Shown: piece after piece, positions 25,737 to 34,935 of the stretch
Layout of the letters: each line of letters opens with the position of its first letter
Numbering within the stretch: position 1 is the first letter of the stretch
DNA from: Nitrobium sp046350935
Lineage (GTDB): Bacteria > Nitrospirota > Thermodesulfovibrionia > Thermodesulfovibrionales > Dissulfurispiraceae
Reading direction: 5' to 3'
Assembly (NCBI GenBank): GCA_046350935.1
Contig: JAXLZK010000013.1
Coordinates: 19,047 to 83,046, forward strand
DNA length: 64,000 nucleotides
Program-made: the position numbers and the translations under genes
Notes under the pieces: model-generated
What the model was told of the DNA's origin: nothing
What the model saw: the letters and a program-made list of their open reading frames with translations, nothing else
Database searches by the model: none

Positions 25737-27342
25737 TTAGTTCTTCCACTGAGGACCAACCACGCCCGTGTCGGAGGTGAGGACCGGTACCGGCCTCTTT
25801 CCGCCCGTTACAGGATCGGTCTGTGCGCAGGTCATTGTCACGTTGTTCTGGTTGCCTGCCACGGTCAGCTTACCCGAATACCTCTTGCTGGTGCTGCCCG
25901 TGAAGGTGACGGTCGACAGGCTGTTCAGCGTGCTCGTCGTTCCCGCCGCATTCTGGGACTGTACGCCCTGATCGTTGAAGATCAGCAGCAGAGAGGTATT
26001 CGCCGCGATGTCGCCCAGAGAGAGGAGGTCTCGGTGTCAGCCGCATCGTTCGTGATCACATCCAGGAACATGGTTGCGGAGCTGGTGTTGAGTTGTTCAC
26101 CAGGCAGTAGGTCGGAACCGTGGAGGTCAGAGTCAGCCAAGGAATGATCGCCTGGTACCCGTTCAGCGACCAGGTCTGGATCGTTGCGTAGGAAGGGGCA
26201 GTAAGAGTATCTACGCCGCCCGTGCCGAAGCTGATGTCATAGGTGCCGCTGATCGTCCTGGTAGAGAGGTTCGTGGAGCCGGTAACCTGGAAGCAGGTGG
26301 TCAGAGCCAGGTTGGTGGCGCCAGCCCATCTTGCGCTGGGAATAGCAACAGCGACCGTGCCGGACGGAGAGTTGGAAGCGATGGACGGCGAAGCGTTGCT
26401 GCATGCTCCCGGATCGGTGCCGATTTCGTTGGCAGCCATGATGATGACCCTGTTGATACCGGCCCAGCTCGCGGAATCCTGGAAGGAGATAGAAGCGTTC
26501 ACCGCCACTGCGGCATTGGCGGTACCCGAATTGGCATTGGCAGCAGCGGACCCGTTGTTCGTGGCGCCTATTACCGTTCCGAGATTGTAGACGGTCCTGG
26601 TAAGCGTAAGCTTATTCGCCGTAGGGGCTGCAATCGTGTTGCCGCCCGGAGCATCTTCGATAAACCTGGTGCCGTTGCCCGGGGTGCCGAGGTAGTCGAT
26701 CGTCACGGTATCGGCAGAGCTGAGGGCAGCCGCATACTCGTTCGCGAAAGTAGCAAGGGTAGCCGTTGAAGAGGCATCAATGGTAACGCCGCCCGCAGTG
26801 GCAACTACCATTGTAATAGTGGCGGTTCCCGTGGAGGACCTGGAGGTCAGCTGCACAGGGAAATTATGAGCACCGGCAGCAGTACAATCTGAAGAACTCG
26901 TAACCCAGATAAAATTTCCTCCGGCCACATTCGCAGAAGCATCAAAGCTACCAAGCTGGAAGACCTGCGAAGTCGAATTGGCGGAAGGGGTAGCAAAAGC
27001 AATGGCGATCGCTCCATTAGCTGAGGTGTTGTTCTCAGCGCACAGATACACAGTGCTTCCCGGGAACGCAGCTCCGCTCATGCTCACGGTAACCAAGTTG
27101 CCCGAAGTGAGGTTCTGACCCATAACATATGCTGCGGGCCACTGTGTGGATGCCAGAACAGCGGTAGTGTTTCCGCTCCCGACGATGGTGATATTCCGCG
27201 CAGCGCCCATCGCCTCGGTAGCGGCCGTATAGTTGACGGCGGCAGTGAGATGATTGACGCTGGTGGTTCCAGCAAAGGCGGCGCCGGCGATCATCGCTAT
27301 CGCAAGCATCGCCAACAACGAAACCTTTAGATACTTACTCAT
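25737..27342 (-). CDS. Secreted surface-layer-like protein; 3' end broken by two frameshifts
   Basis: The uninterrupted frame runs 26056-27342 (428 aa). It begins with a signal peptide (LLAMLAIAMIAGAAFA) and continues as an Ala/Thr/Ser/Asn-rich, Lys-poor protein with repeated beta-strand-like segments. After CLVNNST the frame shifts near 26090; the continuation NTSSATMFLDVITNDAAD is coherent, then a second shift occurs in a CT repeat near 26025. The third frame (GDIAANTSLLLIFNDQ onward) runs to TAA at 25737 and directly precedes the terminator. So about 115 further residues were originally encoded. I cannot tell a real mutation from a sequencing error. Strong SD AAGGAGGAGAAGAA precedes the ATG. 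Confidence 0.75.
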
Positions 27343-27358
27343 TTCTTCTCCTCCTTTT

Positions 27359-27460
27359 TTACTGCAGGCTGATGCCTGCGAGCCTTTTCACGACGTATGA
27401 ATCCTGATAAAAAAATAGACTGCGCACTGCCCCATTCTTGCTGACTCTCGCCCTTGCCAT
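27359..27460 (-). CDS. 33-codon leader open reading frame upstream of the surface protein gene
   Basis: ATG 27460 is preceded by AGGAGGTG with very short spacing, and the frame MARARVSKNGAVRSLFFYQD continues to a TAA at 27359, 16 nt before the surface protein ATG. The product is basic with a short hydrophobic patch. It lies wholly within the predicted 5' untranslated leader. It may be a regulatory leader peptide or chance; the close SD spacing lowers confidence. Confidence 0.35.
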   Translation of the reverse strand: MARARVSKNGAVRSLFFYQDSYVVKRLAGISLQ

Positions 27461-27497
27461 CACCTCCTGATTCTCTGGTTTTGTATCAGTTCTCTTC

Positions 27498-27541
27498 ATT
27501 GAGTCACCGACTCAATTATATAAACCATCCCCCCCTGTAAA
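27498..27541 (-). promoter_or_regulatory. Promoter and operator-like palindrome of the surface protein gene
   Basis: On the minus strand TTTACA (27536-27541) and TATAAT (27515-27520) form a -35/-10 pair with 15-nt spacing, slightly short. Immediately downstream, ATTGAGTC-GGT-GACTCAAT (27498-27516) is an inverted repeat with 8-bp arms overlapping the expected transcription start. A repressor site or a 5' stabilising hairpin are both possible. The leader that follows is about 155 nt. Confidence 0.5.
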
Positions 27542-28040
27542 AAATAATAGTACACTTCTCTCCGGAAGGGGTAAGTTGGTCACTATATTATATAAATTAA
27601 AAGTGAATGTCAAGTTCTTCTTCCCCTGTAGTTCTTCTTCCCCTGTTGTAAAGCCCTTTTCCCTGGCCCTGCCGCACTGTCAGCGGCGGCTATGGAGAGC
27701 ACGCAAAAAACAGGACATTGCGTCTGCACCTCCCCTGTCGAAAAAAACACACTCATGTGGCAAAAACACCACAAACCCTTTTGCGGTGATGCCCCGCGTT
27801 GCCTTGATTTACACCACGTTGCACGTTCTCAAAGAGCTACTTACCTTCAGTAATTATACAATAAAGCAAGTTCAATGCCTACTACTTTGTACTATATGGG
27901 CAGGGAATTGCACCAAAAAGACACTGCAAGGGAAAATAACAAGATTGCTTCAGGATACGACCCTTCGCAATGACAGGACACGAAAAGCTCTCTTCTTCTG
28001 TCATTGCGAGCGGAGCGAAGCAATCCCAGGGGGATACCCA
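27542..28040. other. Intergenic region between the surface protein promoter and gspD
   Basis: About 385 AT-richer bases with no supported gene, followed by the family B repeat at 27928-28037. Confidence 0.5.
27928..28037 (-). repeat. Family B repeat in inverted orientation
   Basis: Reads AAGGGAAAATAACAAGATTG ... GCGAAGCAATCCCAGGGGG, the reverse complement of the core of the element at 24924-25129, without its terminal repeats. It ends 3 nt from the gspD stop codon. Together the two copies flank the surface protein gene in inverted orientation. Confidence 0.65.
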
Positions 28041-30150
28041 TTATTTGAACCACTGTATCTCCCGTTTGAGCTCGTCGGTCACCCGGACGGCGTCGCCCAT
28101 ATTCGTGAGGATGCGGGGGGTAAGAAGGATGATCAGCTCGGTCTTCGTCTTGCTCTTCGAGGTGTTCTTGAAGAGGTTGCCGAGCAGGGGAATGTCCCCG
28201 ATGAGGGGGACCTTGGTATCCGTATTGCTGATATTGTCGGAAATCAGGCCCCCAAGAACAATGGCCTGACCGGTGCTCGCCACCACCATTGTTTTCAGCT
28301 TCCTGGTAAGGATGAGAGGCGAGCTCACGTCGGACAAGGTATTCGACTGGGCCTCGCTCGACTCAAGCACGATGGTAAGGGTGAGGATCCCCTCGGTGTT
28401 GATGGTGGGCCGCACGGACAGGATCAGACCGGTGCTCCGGTACTGGACGCTCTGCGTCGTGACCGTCGTCTGCTGGTCCGCAGAAGTGGACTTCGTCTCG
28501 CCGGTGATGACAGGGATATCCGAGCCGATCTGGATGCTCGACTCCTCGTTGTCGAGCACCATAAGACGCGGGCTCGATATGACGTTGACCTTGTTCTCCT
28601 GGGCAAAGGCATTCAGGAGCACCTGGACCTTCTCCGAGCTGGAGGTGAACTGGTAGGTCAGTCCCGTGGAGGTGAGGCCGAGCTGGCCGAGCGTCTGGAG
28701 GACATAGTCACCGCTCAGCATCTTGTTTTTCAGGTACCACTCGAGGCCGTAGTTGAGGTCGTCCTTCAGGGTGAGCTCGGCGATGGTGGTCTCGATCAGC
28801 ACCTGCTTGGGGACCATGTCGAGCTTTGGAGCGGTACTCGGAGGGGGTGGCGCGAATCAGGATCACATTCCTCTTATCGTCGGCAGCGAGCCGCAGCCCC
28901 CCCACCGCAAGAGAAGCCGTTGTCTGCTGCCCTGATGAGGACGGTTTTGCAGGGGGGGCGGGGATGGAGGGCGGGGGCGCCGAAGCGGAAGAGGGGAGCG
29001 GCCCGGAGGCGGGGAGCGTGATCCCGTACAGGCGGCCCAGCGACTCGACCAGGTCCGACGCCTTCGAGAAGCGCGGCGAATAGGTGAACGCCTTCTCGCT
29101 CGCGCCCGCCGACTCGTCGGTATCGAGCTTCCGGTACCAATCGACGACATATTTCATGGATTCTTCATCGGGAGCGATCACGAGCACCGTATTCAGGAAC
29201 TTGATCGGCATGAAGACGACTCCCGGATCCTTGATAGAGGTGGGAGTGGGAAAGTTAAGCCCCTGGAGGATAGCGGAAATCTGTTTGATGAACTCCTCAG
29301 GCTGCCAGTAGACCAGCTTGAGCATCACGACCTTCTTGTCGACGATGTACGGGACATCGAACAGCTCCGCGATCTCCGCCACCTCGCGCACGGAGGAGGC
29401 GGGGCCCGAAACGAGAAGGGTATTGTCCTTGAAGCTCTGCCATACGCCCGCATTGTTCTTATAGACAGTCCTGACAATGTATTCGAGTTCGTTAAACTTG
29501 ATATATTTCAGAGGAATTACCTGAAGAATCTCCGCAGGGCTGTCCGGGACGGTGCGCCCGATCCGGATATCCACGGGGGGTTTCGGGGGCTGCGGCTTCG
29601 CCTTTGTTATGTACAGCGCCCCTCCCCGCTCCTCCACGGTGAGGTCCTGCTTCTCCAGGAAGCCGATGATGATCTCGACTACCTTGTCCGCGGGCATCTC
29701 CCGGGTCATCCTCAGGGTGACAGGGTTCTTCATATTCTTGACCTGCTCGTCGATGAAGAAGGTGACCTTGAGGATATCGCCCAGCGCGTAGATGACGAAA
29801 TCGGCCAGGGGCATCGCCTCTGCATTGACGAGGACAGGACCTTCCGCATGAACGAGGCGCTGCGGATCGATGGGCTCCTTCTCGATCTTCTTCGGGAGAC
29901 TCTTCTGCGGAGCGGGTTTTGCAAACACGGGGAGCTGCAGCTCGTCCACCTGATGCACGGGTTTCGGCTCCTCGGCGGGGAGGAGGGCTCCGCTCTTGTT
30001 CGGCCCGGCGGTCCCCGCAGGTTCCGCGGCTGCAGGCTGCGCACCCGCCTCCCCCTGCACCGCTCCGGAGCGCGCTCCCTTCGTCGAGGCGCACCCGAAG
30101 AGCGCGATGCAGATCAGTACGGCCATGAGACTCTTTACAACACTGGACAT
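28041..30150 (-). CDS. gspD: Type II secretion system secretin GspD (one frameshift)
   Basis: Outer-membrane secretin. The N-terminus is a lipoprotein signal peptide (LICIALFGC lipobox). N-domains follow (e.g. LADFVIYALGDILKVTFFID), then a Pro/Ser-rich linker. The frame breaks near 28829: an extra A in TCCAAAGCTCGAC moves the reader out of frame, whereas removing it gives SKLDMVPKQVLIETTIAEL and the full secretin domain (VPLIGDIPLLGNLFK) to TAA at 28041. The total, ~702 aa, is normal for GspD. The operon is otherwise intact, so a sequencing error seems more likely than gene loss. It is the last gene of the operon. Confidence 0.85.
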
Positions 30151-30160
30151 TTCTCTCCCC

Positions 30161-30709
30161 TTATTGTTTCTTCTGCTCGTTCTGCTTCACGTCGAATATC
30201 TTATACACTTTTTTCTCTTTGCCCTTTTTCGCAGTGACCTGCAGACGGTCGATGCCGGACACGACGAAACCATCGGCCATCTTGTCGCCCACCTTCAGGG
30301 AGACCAAGGCGCCGGTGTATTCCCGCACGACCGCCCTCGTCTCCTTGCCCTGAAAAACGGCAATGAGATTATACGGGTTTTCAGGAAGGGCCTTCAACTC
30401 CTTCGGTTTCTCGTAGCGCCCCTCCGGGTCGAAAATGTTGCGCGCCGTCAGGCTCTTGTACGCATTCGGGAGCGGAGCGGCCTGCGCTTTTGCCTGCGCT
30501 TTCTCCTGCGTCCGGGGCTCCCGCCCCCCCTGCTGTCCACCCGCGGAAGCAGAGAGAGCGGTTCTCTGCATGTCCTTCCGCACCTCCCGCGCATCAGGCC
30601 GATAGTCCGCCTTCGGCTTTTCAGCGAGGGAAAGGGCCGCCGCAAAGCACACGACAAGGAAGCCCGCATCGAGCGCATACTTCCTGATAAAGAGGGCCGC
30701 CTTCTTCAT
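30161..30709 (-). CDS. Type II secretion GspC/PilP-like inner-membrane protein
   Basis: 182 aa. One transmembrane segment near residues 10-28, then a disordered Gln/Ala/Pro-rich linker, then a small beta domain containing ARNIFDP and VGDKMADGFVVSGI, the HR-type fold shared by GspC and PilP that contacts the secretin N0 domain. The adjacent secretin gene begins 10 nt downstream. No PDZ domain follows, which is normal for short GspC forms. It overlaps the GspM-like gene by 4 nt. Confidence 0.75.
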   Translation of the reverse strand: MKKAALFIRKYALDAGFLVVCFAAALSLAEKPKADYRPDAREVRKDMQRTALSASAGGQQGGREPRTQEKAQAKAQAAPLPNAYKSLTARNIFDPEGRYEKPKELKALPENPYNLIAVFQGKETRAVVREYTGALVSLKVGDKMADGFVVSGIDRLQVTAKKGKEKKVYKIFDVKQNEQKKQ

Positions 30710-31239
30710 TTCTCCCTCCTGAAGGCGGAGACCGTCAGGCTGCAGAGGGTATCCTGGCCGCTCCGGGCGTTCTCGAACCTCTTTACAATATATGTGCCGT
30801 CGGCTTTTTCCATCCCGCTGAGCAGGGCCACCACCCCCTTCTGCTCCCCCTTCAGCCGGAGCACCACCGTCACCTCGCTGATCGTCTTGAAAAAGACAGG
30901 GTCGGGGAACTCGAAGTTCAGCACGGTCAGCCCCTCTTTCTCCGCCTGGGCCGTGATCTCCCTGACGAGCTCCGCCTGGAGGGAGGCGTACGGTTCCGCC
31001 TTCGGGAATACAGACTTCAGGAGGGAGCTCTCCGCGGCGCTGTTCCTTTCACTCCGCGCCTTCTCCTCCTCTCTGAACCTCTCGTAGGCAGCCGCCCGCA
31101 TCAGGTAGGTCTCCCTGTATTCCCTGAGGAGTATTCTCTTTTCTTCCAGGGCATGCCGGTACGGGACGATAACGAACCGCACCAAAAGCAGCACCGCCAG
31201 CAGATAGAAACCGGCTATTTTGACTTTTTCCCTGTTCAT
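30706..31239 (-). CDS. Type II secretion GspM/PilO-like protein
   Basis: 177 aa. A single N-terminal membrane segment (IAGFYLLAVLLLVRFVIVPY) is followed by a Glu/Arg-rich helical region (~30-90) and a C-terminal ferredoxin-like half (VTVVLRLKGEQKGVVALLSG). This is the architecture of GspM/PilO, which pairs with GspL at the inner membrane. Position between the GspL- and GspC-like genes, with 4-nt overlaps on both sides, supports the assignment more strongly than any single motif. Confidence 0.72.
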   Translation of the reverse strand: MNREKVKIAGFYLLAVLLLVRFVIVPYRHALEEKRILLREYRETYLMRAAAYERFREEEKARSERNSAAESSLLKSVFPKAEPYASLQAELVREITAQAEKEGLTVLNFEFPDPVFFKTISEVTVVLRLKGEQKGVVALLSGMEKADGTYIVKRFENARSGQDTLCSLTVSAFRREK

Positions 31240-32423
31240 CGCAGCTCCAGCGTCAACGCACAGGTGTATATCCCTTTCTGGTCCCTGGCGGGGGCCCCCT
31301 TCAGCTTCACCGCTTTTACCCCTTCCGTGCCGCCCAGCGCCTTGATCACGGCAATGGGGTCCTTGGTCGTCAGGGTCAGCTCCAGGAGGTTCTCGTTCAG
31401 GAGCATCCGCGACACGACGCTCTGTTCGGGGAGGCGCGCCGCCAGCATATCCATGACCCGGAGCGGGGAAGTGCCCGCCTTCCTCTTTTCTTTCAGTTCC
31501 GCAAGCGCGTCCGCATCGTCCTCGTTTGTCTTTCCTATCCCCGGGCCTGTCCCCTGGCCTGCTCCCTGGACGATCATGCCCGCCGCGAGTCTGCCGATCT
31601 TCTCCTTCACTTCCCTGGCCGCCGCATCATAGTTTCTGCCCGAAAAGAAGAGGAAGAGCCCGTACGCCAGGAGAAGGGAGAGCACTGCCCGCGCGGCGAG
31701 GCCGAGATACGGCAGCGCCGTCTCCTGTTCGGTCCTGACCCTGAACGGCTTGAGCTGCAGGCGGGGCAGAAAGTCGAGGGAGACGGGATATCCCTTCGTC
31801 CCGCCCCTCACCACTTCGAAGGGGCCGCCCTGCAGGTCCCGCGGCACCGCCCCAGCACCGAAGAGGCGCACTCTTTTGATCCCTCCCGCATGCCTGCTGA
31901 TCCCCTTGGTCAGGACCTCGATATGCCTTCCGCCGAGGTCGCCCCGGAAGGTGGAGCCCCCGAGGAAGCCGTTCTTCCCATAGGCGAGGAGCCAGGAACT
32001 CTCCTTGCCGCACATGGCGGTGATCTCCGGCTCGTCAGCGGTAAAAGCCCTGTCTTCGGGGAGGATATGGGTATACGGGAATATCCGCCGCAGTTTTTCT
32101 CCTTCCGCGGCGTCCCAGGCCCATATGTCGACCGTCGTGTAGGTTTCGGTCCGCTCGAAGATGCTGATGGAGTGAGCAGGATTCCGGAGGGGGAACAGCT
32201 CCCCGGCCTCCATCCGCACCGCTTTCCTGATGTCGGCTTCCGATGCGGGAGGGAACCTTTTCCGGGTATGGAGAAGGAGGTCCCTCCCCACGATGAGCAC
32301 CTTTTTGCCCAACGCCCTGACCGGTTTCATCCGCTCCGGCTCTCCGGAGGCGAGCTTCTCGGGCCCTCCTTCCTTCAGCCGGTATATCTCGAATCCCTCT
32401 TTATGCCAGTATCCCGCAAGCAT
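31236..32423 (-). CDS. Type II secretion GspL-like protein
   Basis: 395 aa. The N-terminal ~230 residues have the actin-like cytoplasmic domain layout of GspL/PilM. A transmembrane helix (AVLSLLLAYGLFLFFSG) lies near 245-262, followed by a coiled segment and a PilN-like periplasmic ferredoxin fold at the C-terminus. GspL docks the GspE ATPase to the membrane. It is separated from gspK by a repeat element, so it may depend on read-through. Confidence 0.75.
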   Translation of the reverse strand: MLAGYWHKEGFEIYRLKEGGPEKLASGEPERMKPVRALGKKVLIVGRDLLLHTRKRFPPASEADIRKAVRMEAGELFPLRNPAHSISIFERTETYTTVDIWAWDAAEGEKLRRIFPYTHILPEDRAFTADEPEITAMCGKESSWLLAYGKNGFLGGSTFRGDLGGRHIEVLTKGISRHAGGIKRVRLFGAGAVPRDLQGGPFEVVRGGTKGYPVSLDFLPRLQLKPFRVRTEQETALPYLGLAARAVLSLLLAYGLFLFFSGRNYDAAAREVKEKIGRLAAGMIVQGAGQGTGPGIGKTNEDDADALAELKEKRKAGTSPLRVMDMLAARLPEQSVVSRMLLNENLLELTLTTKDPIAVIKALGGTEGVKAVKLKGAPARDQKGIYTCALTLELR

Positions 32424-32460
32424 GCTCTTTTTCCTGCTCTCCCTCTGTTTTGCACCGCAT

Positions 32461-32687
32461 CTTTTCTACTCTCCAAGGCAAATGCATCAAAATATCTGCT
32501 CAGTGGTTATTTCATTGAGATTGCTTCGCTGCGCTCGCAATGACAAAAGAAAAAGGGCCCGCAATGACAGGGGGAGAGAGTCTCTCTCCCTGTCTTCTGT
32601 CTTTGTCATTGCGAAGAGTCGTACCCTGAAGCAATCTTGTCGTTTTCCCCGGAATCGCTCTTTCGATACGTTTGCCCTTTTCTACTC
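32461..32687 (+). mobile_element. MITE-like family B element between gspK and gspL, with flanking 11-bp direct repeat
   Basis: The element core runs from GGCAAATGCATC (32477-32488) to GATACGTTTGCC (32665-32676), inverted copies with few mismatches. The interior matches the element at 24924-25129 (AAAATATCTGCTCAGT, GTACCCTGAAGCAATCTTGT). CTTTTCTACTC occurs on both sides (32461-32471 and 32677-32687), which could be a target-site duplication, though it is pyrimidine-rich and 5 nt removed from the left end. Confidence 0.6.
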
Positions 32688-33608
32688 CCTCCCCCAATAC
32701 ACAACGCTGTACGGCTGATTGAGGCCCTGCCGCACGTCGATCCCCGCCCGCAGGGAGTAGACCGGCTTCGGCTTCCCCACCTCGATAGTGACCTCCCAGA
32801 AGCGGGAGGGCTGGAAGTCGGAGCCCTCCCCCGTCCCCTCGATGGTCCTCCCGGCGACGGTGAAGAGCTCCGTAGCAGAGGTGAGAGGCTTCTGCGCCAT
32901 ATACGCCTTCAGTGCGGCAAGGGCTTCCGGGCCGAGGTCGAGATACGCCGTAAGGACTTCGTCCCGGGCGGTGTTCGGATTGAAGCCCGAACTGGGCAGC
33001 AGGGTAAGATAGGGCGCCGCCTTCCGGTACAGCTCCTCGTCCATGCCCCTTATGAAAGCAAATTCCTCCTTGTACTGTAAAGGATAATTTCTCGGAGCAT
33101 AGGGCTTCCCCTCCGCGTGGTAGTATGCTTCCTCCGCCCCGTTCACCCGTACGAGGGTGTCCTGATCGATCCAGTCGAGGAAGCTGTTGATGATCACCTC
33201 CGTCTTGTCCTCTCCCGGCCTGACGTTGCGCAGCAGCCGCCGGAGGGCGGACGTGTTGGGACTCGAGAGGGAGACCATGCCGTTGCTGTCCTGTATCTTT
33301 ACCTCTACGTCGTCGTCCACTTTCACCGTCGTGTTGTTCAGCGGGATGCTTTTGACGCCGAGCACTCTTTCCCCTGACGTGAGGACCACCTCGCGCGCGG
33401 TGGTCTTCCCCGAGAGGATCGAATACATCAGCCGGTCATAGACGGAGACGGCCCTGAGCATCGCCTCCGACTTGGTCTTCAGGCCTTCCGCCGCCCTGAG
33501 GTGCTCCTTCACGAGCCAGTTGAAGCCGATCCCCACCGTCACGACGACCGCGGCGAGGAGCAGGGACAGGAGGGTGGCGGAGCCCCGGGAACTCTCAATA
33601 GACTTCAT
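32682..33608 (-). CDS. gspK: Type II secretion minor pseudopilin GspK
   Basis: 308 aa from ATG 33608 (GGGAGGGTATA upstream). The N-terminus (SSRGSATLLSLLLAAVVVTVGIGF) is the prepilin-like helix with a degenerate cleavage site. The large middle region and the SAM-like repeats near the C-terminus (SGFNPNTARDEVL) are characteristic of GspK, the tip pseudopilin. GspK is larger than the other pseudopilins, as seen here. The start overlaps the gspJ end. Confidence 0.87.
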   Translation of the reverse strand: MKSIESSRGSATLLSLLLAAVVVTVGIGFNWLVKEHLRAAEGLKTKSEAMLRAVSVYDRLMYSILSGKTTAREVVLTSGERVLGVKSIPLNNTTVKVDDDVEVKIQDSNGMVSLSSPNTSALRRLLRNVRPGEDKTEVIINSFLDWIDQDTLVRVNGAEEAYYHAEGKPYAPRNYPLQYKEEFAFIRGMDEELYRKAAPYLTLLPSSGFNPNTARDEVLTAYLDLGPEALAALKAYMAQKPLTSATELFTVAGRTIEGTGEGSDFQPSRFWEVTIEVGKPKPVYSLRAGIDVRQGLNQPYSVVYWGRE

Positions 33609-34254
33609 TATACCCTCCCTTTCTGCGGGAGTTGGTGTTGATCCCGAAGTGCAGCGTCTGCTTCCCCTGCTCACCTGTATAGGTCAGCTTCACGAGCGAG
33701 GGAAGCGAGAGCTTCTTCCCCGCGTCGAAATCACGGAACCATCCGCTCTTCTGCTCAGGGGTGTCGTACCCGTAAAAGTCCAGCTCCACCTTCTCCACGT
33801 CATCGAGCAGCACGAGGGAGTTTCCCTTCCGGTAGTCGCCGAGAAGGAAGTCTCTCTCCAGGTCCTTGAGGCTCTTCGTATAGACAGGGAGCTCATAGTA
33901 CACCACGGCGTACTTTCCGGCCCCCCTCCTCTCCTTCACGATCCAGACGGCGACGGGCATGTCCCCGGCGAGGGGCGACAGGGACACATAGGAGACCCTC
34001 TCCTGGCTGCCGTAAAAATAGGGGAACCAGTCTCCGTTCTCCTTCCGCACGTAGTAGTCGAGCAGGGAGCCGAAGCTGCCGTCCATCCAGAGGCCCTTCG
34101 CCCTGTCCCAGAAATTGATCCCCTTCTCCATCAGGCCGTGATACTGCTTCAGTCCCTGGTTGAGGGCCATGGTCGCAAGCATCACCATGGAGCTGAAGAT
34201 CGCCATCGCCACCAGCACCTCGAGGAGGGTATAGCCTTGAGGCCGTATACGCAC
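33595..34254 (-). CDS. gspJ: Type II secretion minor pseudopilin GspJ
   Basis: About 219 aa from a GTG at 34254 (MRIRPQG then YTLLEVLVAMAIFSS), giving a short leader and the prepilin peptidase site G|YTLLE with Glu at +5. Codons further upstream run through a family B repeat and are unlikely to be translated. The binding site before the GTG is weak (TTAGGTG), so the exact start is uncertain. The size fits GspJ, part of the GspI-J-K tip complex. Confidence 0.8.
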   Translation of the reverse strand: MRIRPQGYTLLEVLVAMAIFSSMVMLATMALNQGLKQYHGLMEKGINFWDRAKGLWMDGSFGSLLDYYVRKENGDWFPYFYGSQERVSYVSLSPLAGDMPVAVWIVKERRGAGKYAVVYYELPVYTKSLKDLERDFLLGDYRKGNSLVLLDDVEKVELDFYGYDTPEQKSGWFRDFDAGKKLSLPSLVKLTYTGEQGKQTLHFGINTNSRRKGGYNEVY

Positions 34255-34300
34255 GACATTTCTACTACACCTAACAGAGTGCTGAAAGAATCGTTTTCCT

Positions 34301-34389
34301 GTCATTGCGAGCGGAGAGAAGCAATCTCGTCTCTGATGAAATCGACCGGTTGAGATTGCTTCGTCGCAGAAACTGCTCCTCGCAATGAC
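34301..34389. repeat. Family B hairpin repeat (short form) inside the gsp operon
   Basis: Begins GTCATTGCGAGCGGAGAG and ends GCTCCTCGCAATGAC; inner arms AAGCAATCTC and GAGATTGCTT also pair. It sits between gspI and gspJ, so the operon transcript would carry a long hairpin here. Confidence 0.7.
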
Positions 34390-34414
34390 ACTACAGCCGT
34401 TTTTCAGCAGCCTG

Positions 34415-34882
34415 CTAAAATACTTCGGTAGTGGACACATCCGTTTTGACGCTCCTGAAAACATCCATCTCATACTCCCTGTTCAGCTTCCTGAAATCGA
34501 GCCGCAGGCTCACCCGGTAGAGGAACACCTCGTAGGGGGACTGCACGCTCCCCTCCGGGGTATCGTAGACGGGCCTGCTCTTTTCGACGAGCTTCGCCTC
34601 CCACCGCAAGGTCACCCCGTCGCCCAGATCCTCCGTCCCCTCCTTTCTGCCGAGATCGAGGGACCGGAGCAGGATGGCCGCGCTCGAAAGCTTCGAGGAG
34701 AGGACATTGGAGTCGTTCGCCCGTGCAAGATGCTCGAATCCCATCTTGAAAAGGTACATGGTGGCGGCGATGCTTGCGGTCAGGATCAAGCCCGCGATCA
34801 GCACCTCCAGGATCAGGAACCCTTTCTCGTTTCCCGTCACCCCTCTATCCGGCGGTCTGGCCGCCCGCCCGGTCCCTCGCAT
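34415..34882 (-). CDS. gspI: Type II secretion minor pseudopilin GspI
   Basis: Pseudopilin with the prepilin site EKG|FLILEVLIAGLILTASIA; the Glu at +5 is present. Start is uncertain: ATG 34882 gives 155 aa with a 21-residue leader, while GTG codons at 34912 (behind AAGGAGGGAGG) or 34840 are possible. GspI forms the nucleus of the pseudopilus tip. It lies between gspH and gspJ as in classical operons. Confidence 0.8.
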   Translation of the reverse strand: MRGTGRAARPPDRGVTGNEKGFLILEVLIAGLILTASIAATMYLFKMGFEHLARANDSNVLSSKLSSAAILLRSLDLGRKEGTEDLGDGVTLRWEAKLVEKSRPVYDTPEGSVQSPYEVFLYRVSLRLDFRKLNREYEMDVFRSVKTDVSTTEVF

Positions 34883-34935
34883 GGACAATTTCCCCTCCCC
34901 CGGCGTCCTCACCCCTCCCTCCTTCACTGCCGCCG

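Noticed and set aside
25737..27342. Type IV pilin or pseudopilin identity for the secreted surface protein
   Set aside because: The N-terminus is an ordinary Sec signal peptide with an Ala-x-Ala-type end; the G|FTLIE-type prepilin site is absent.
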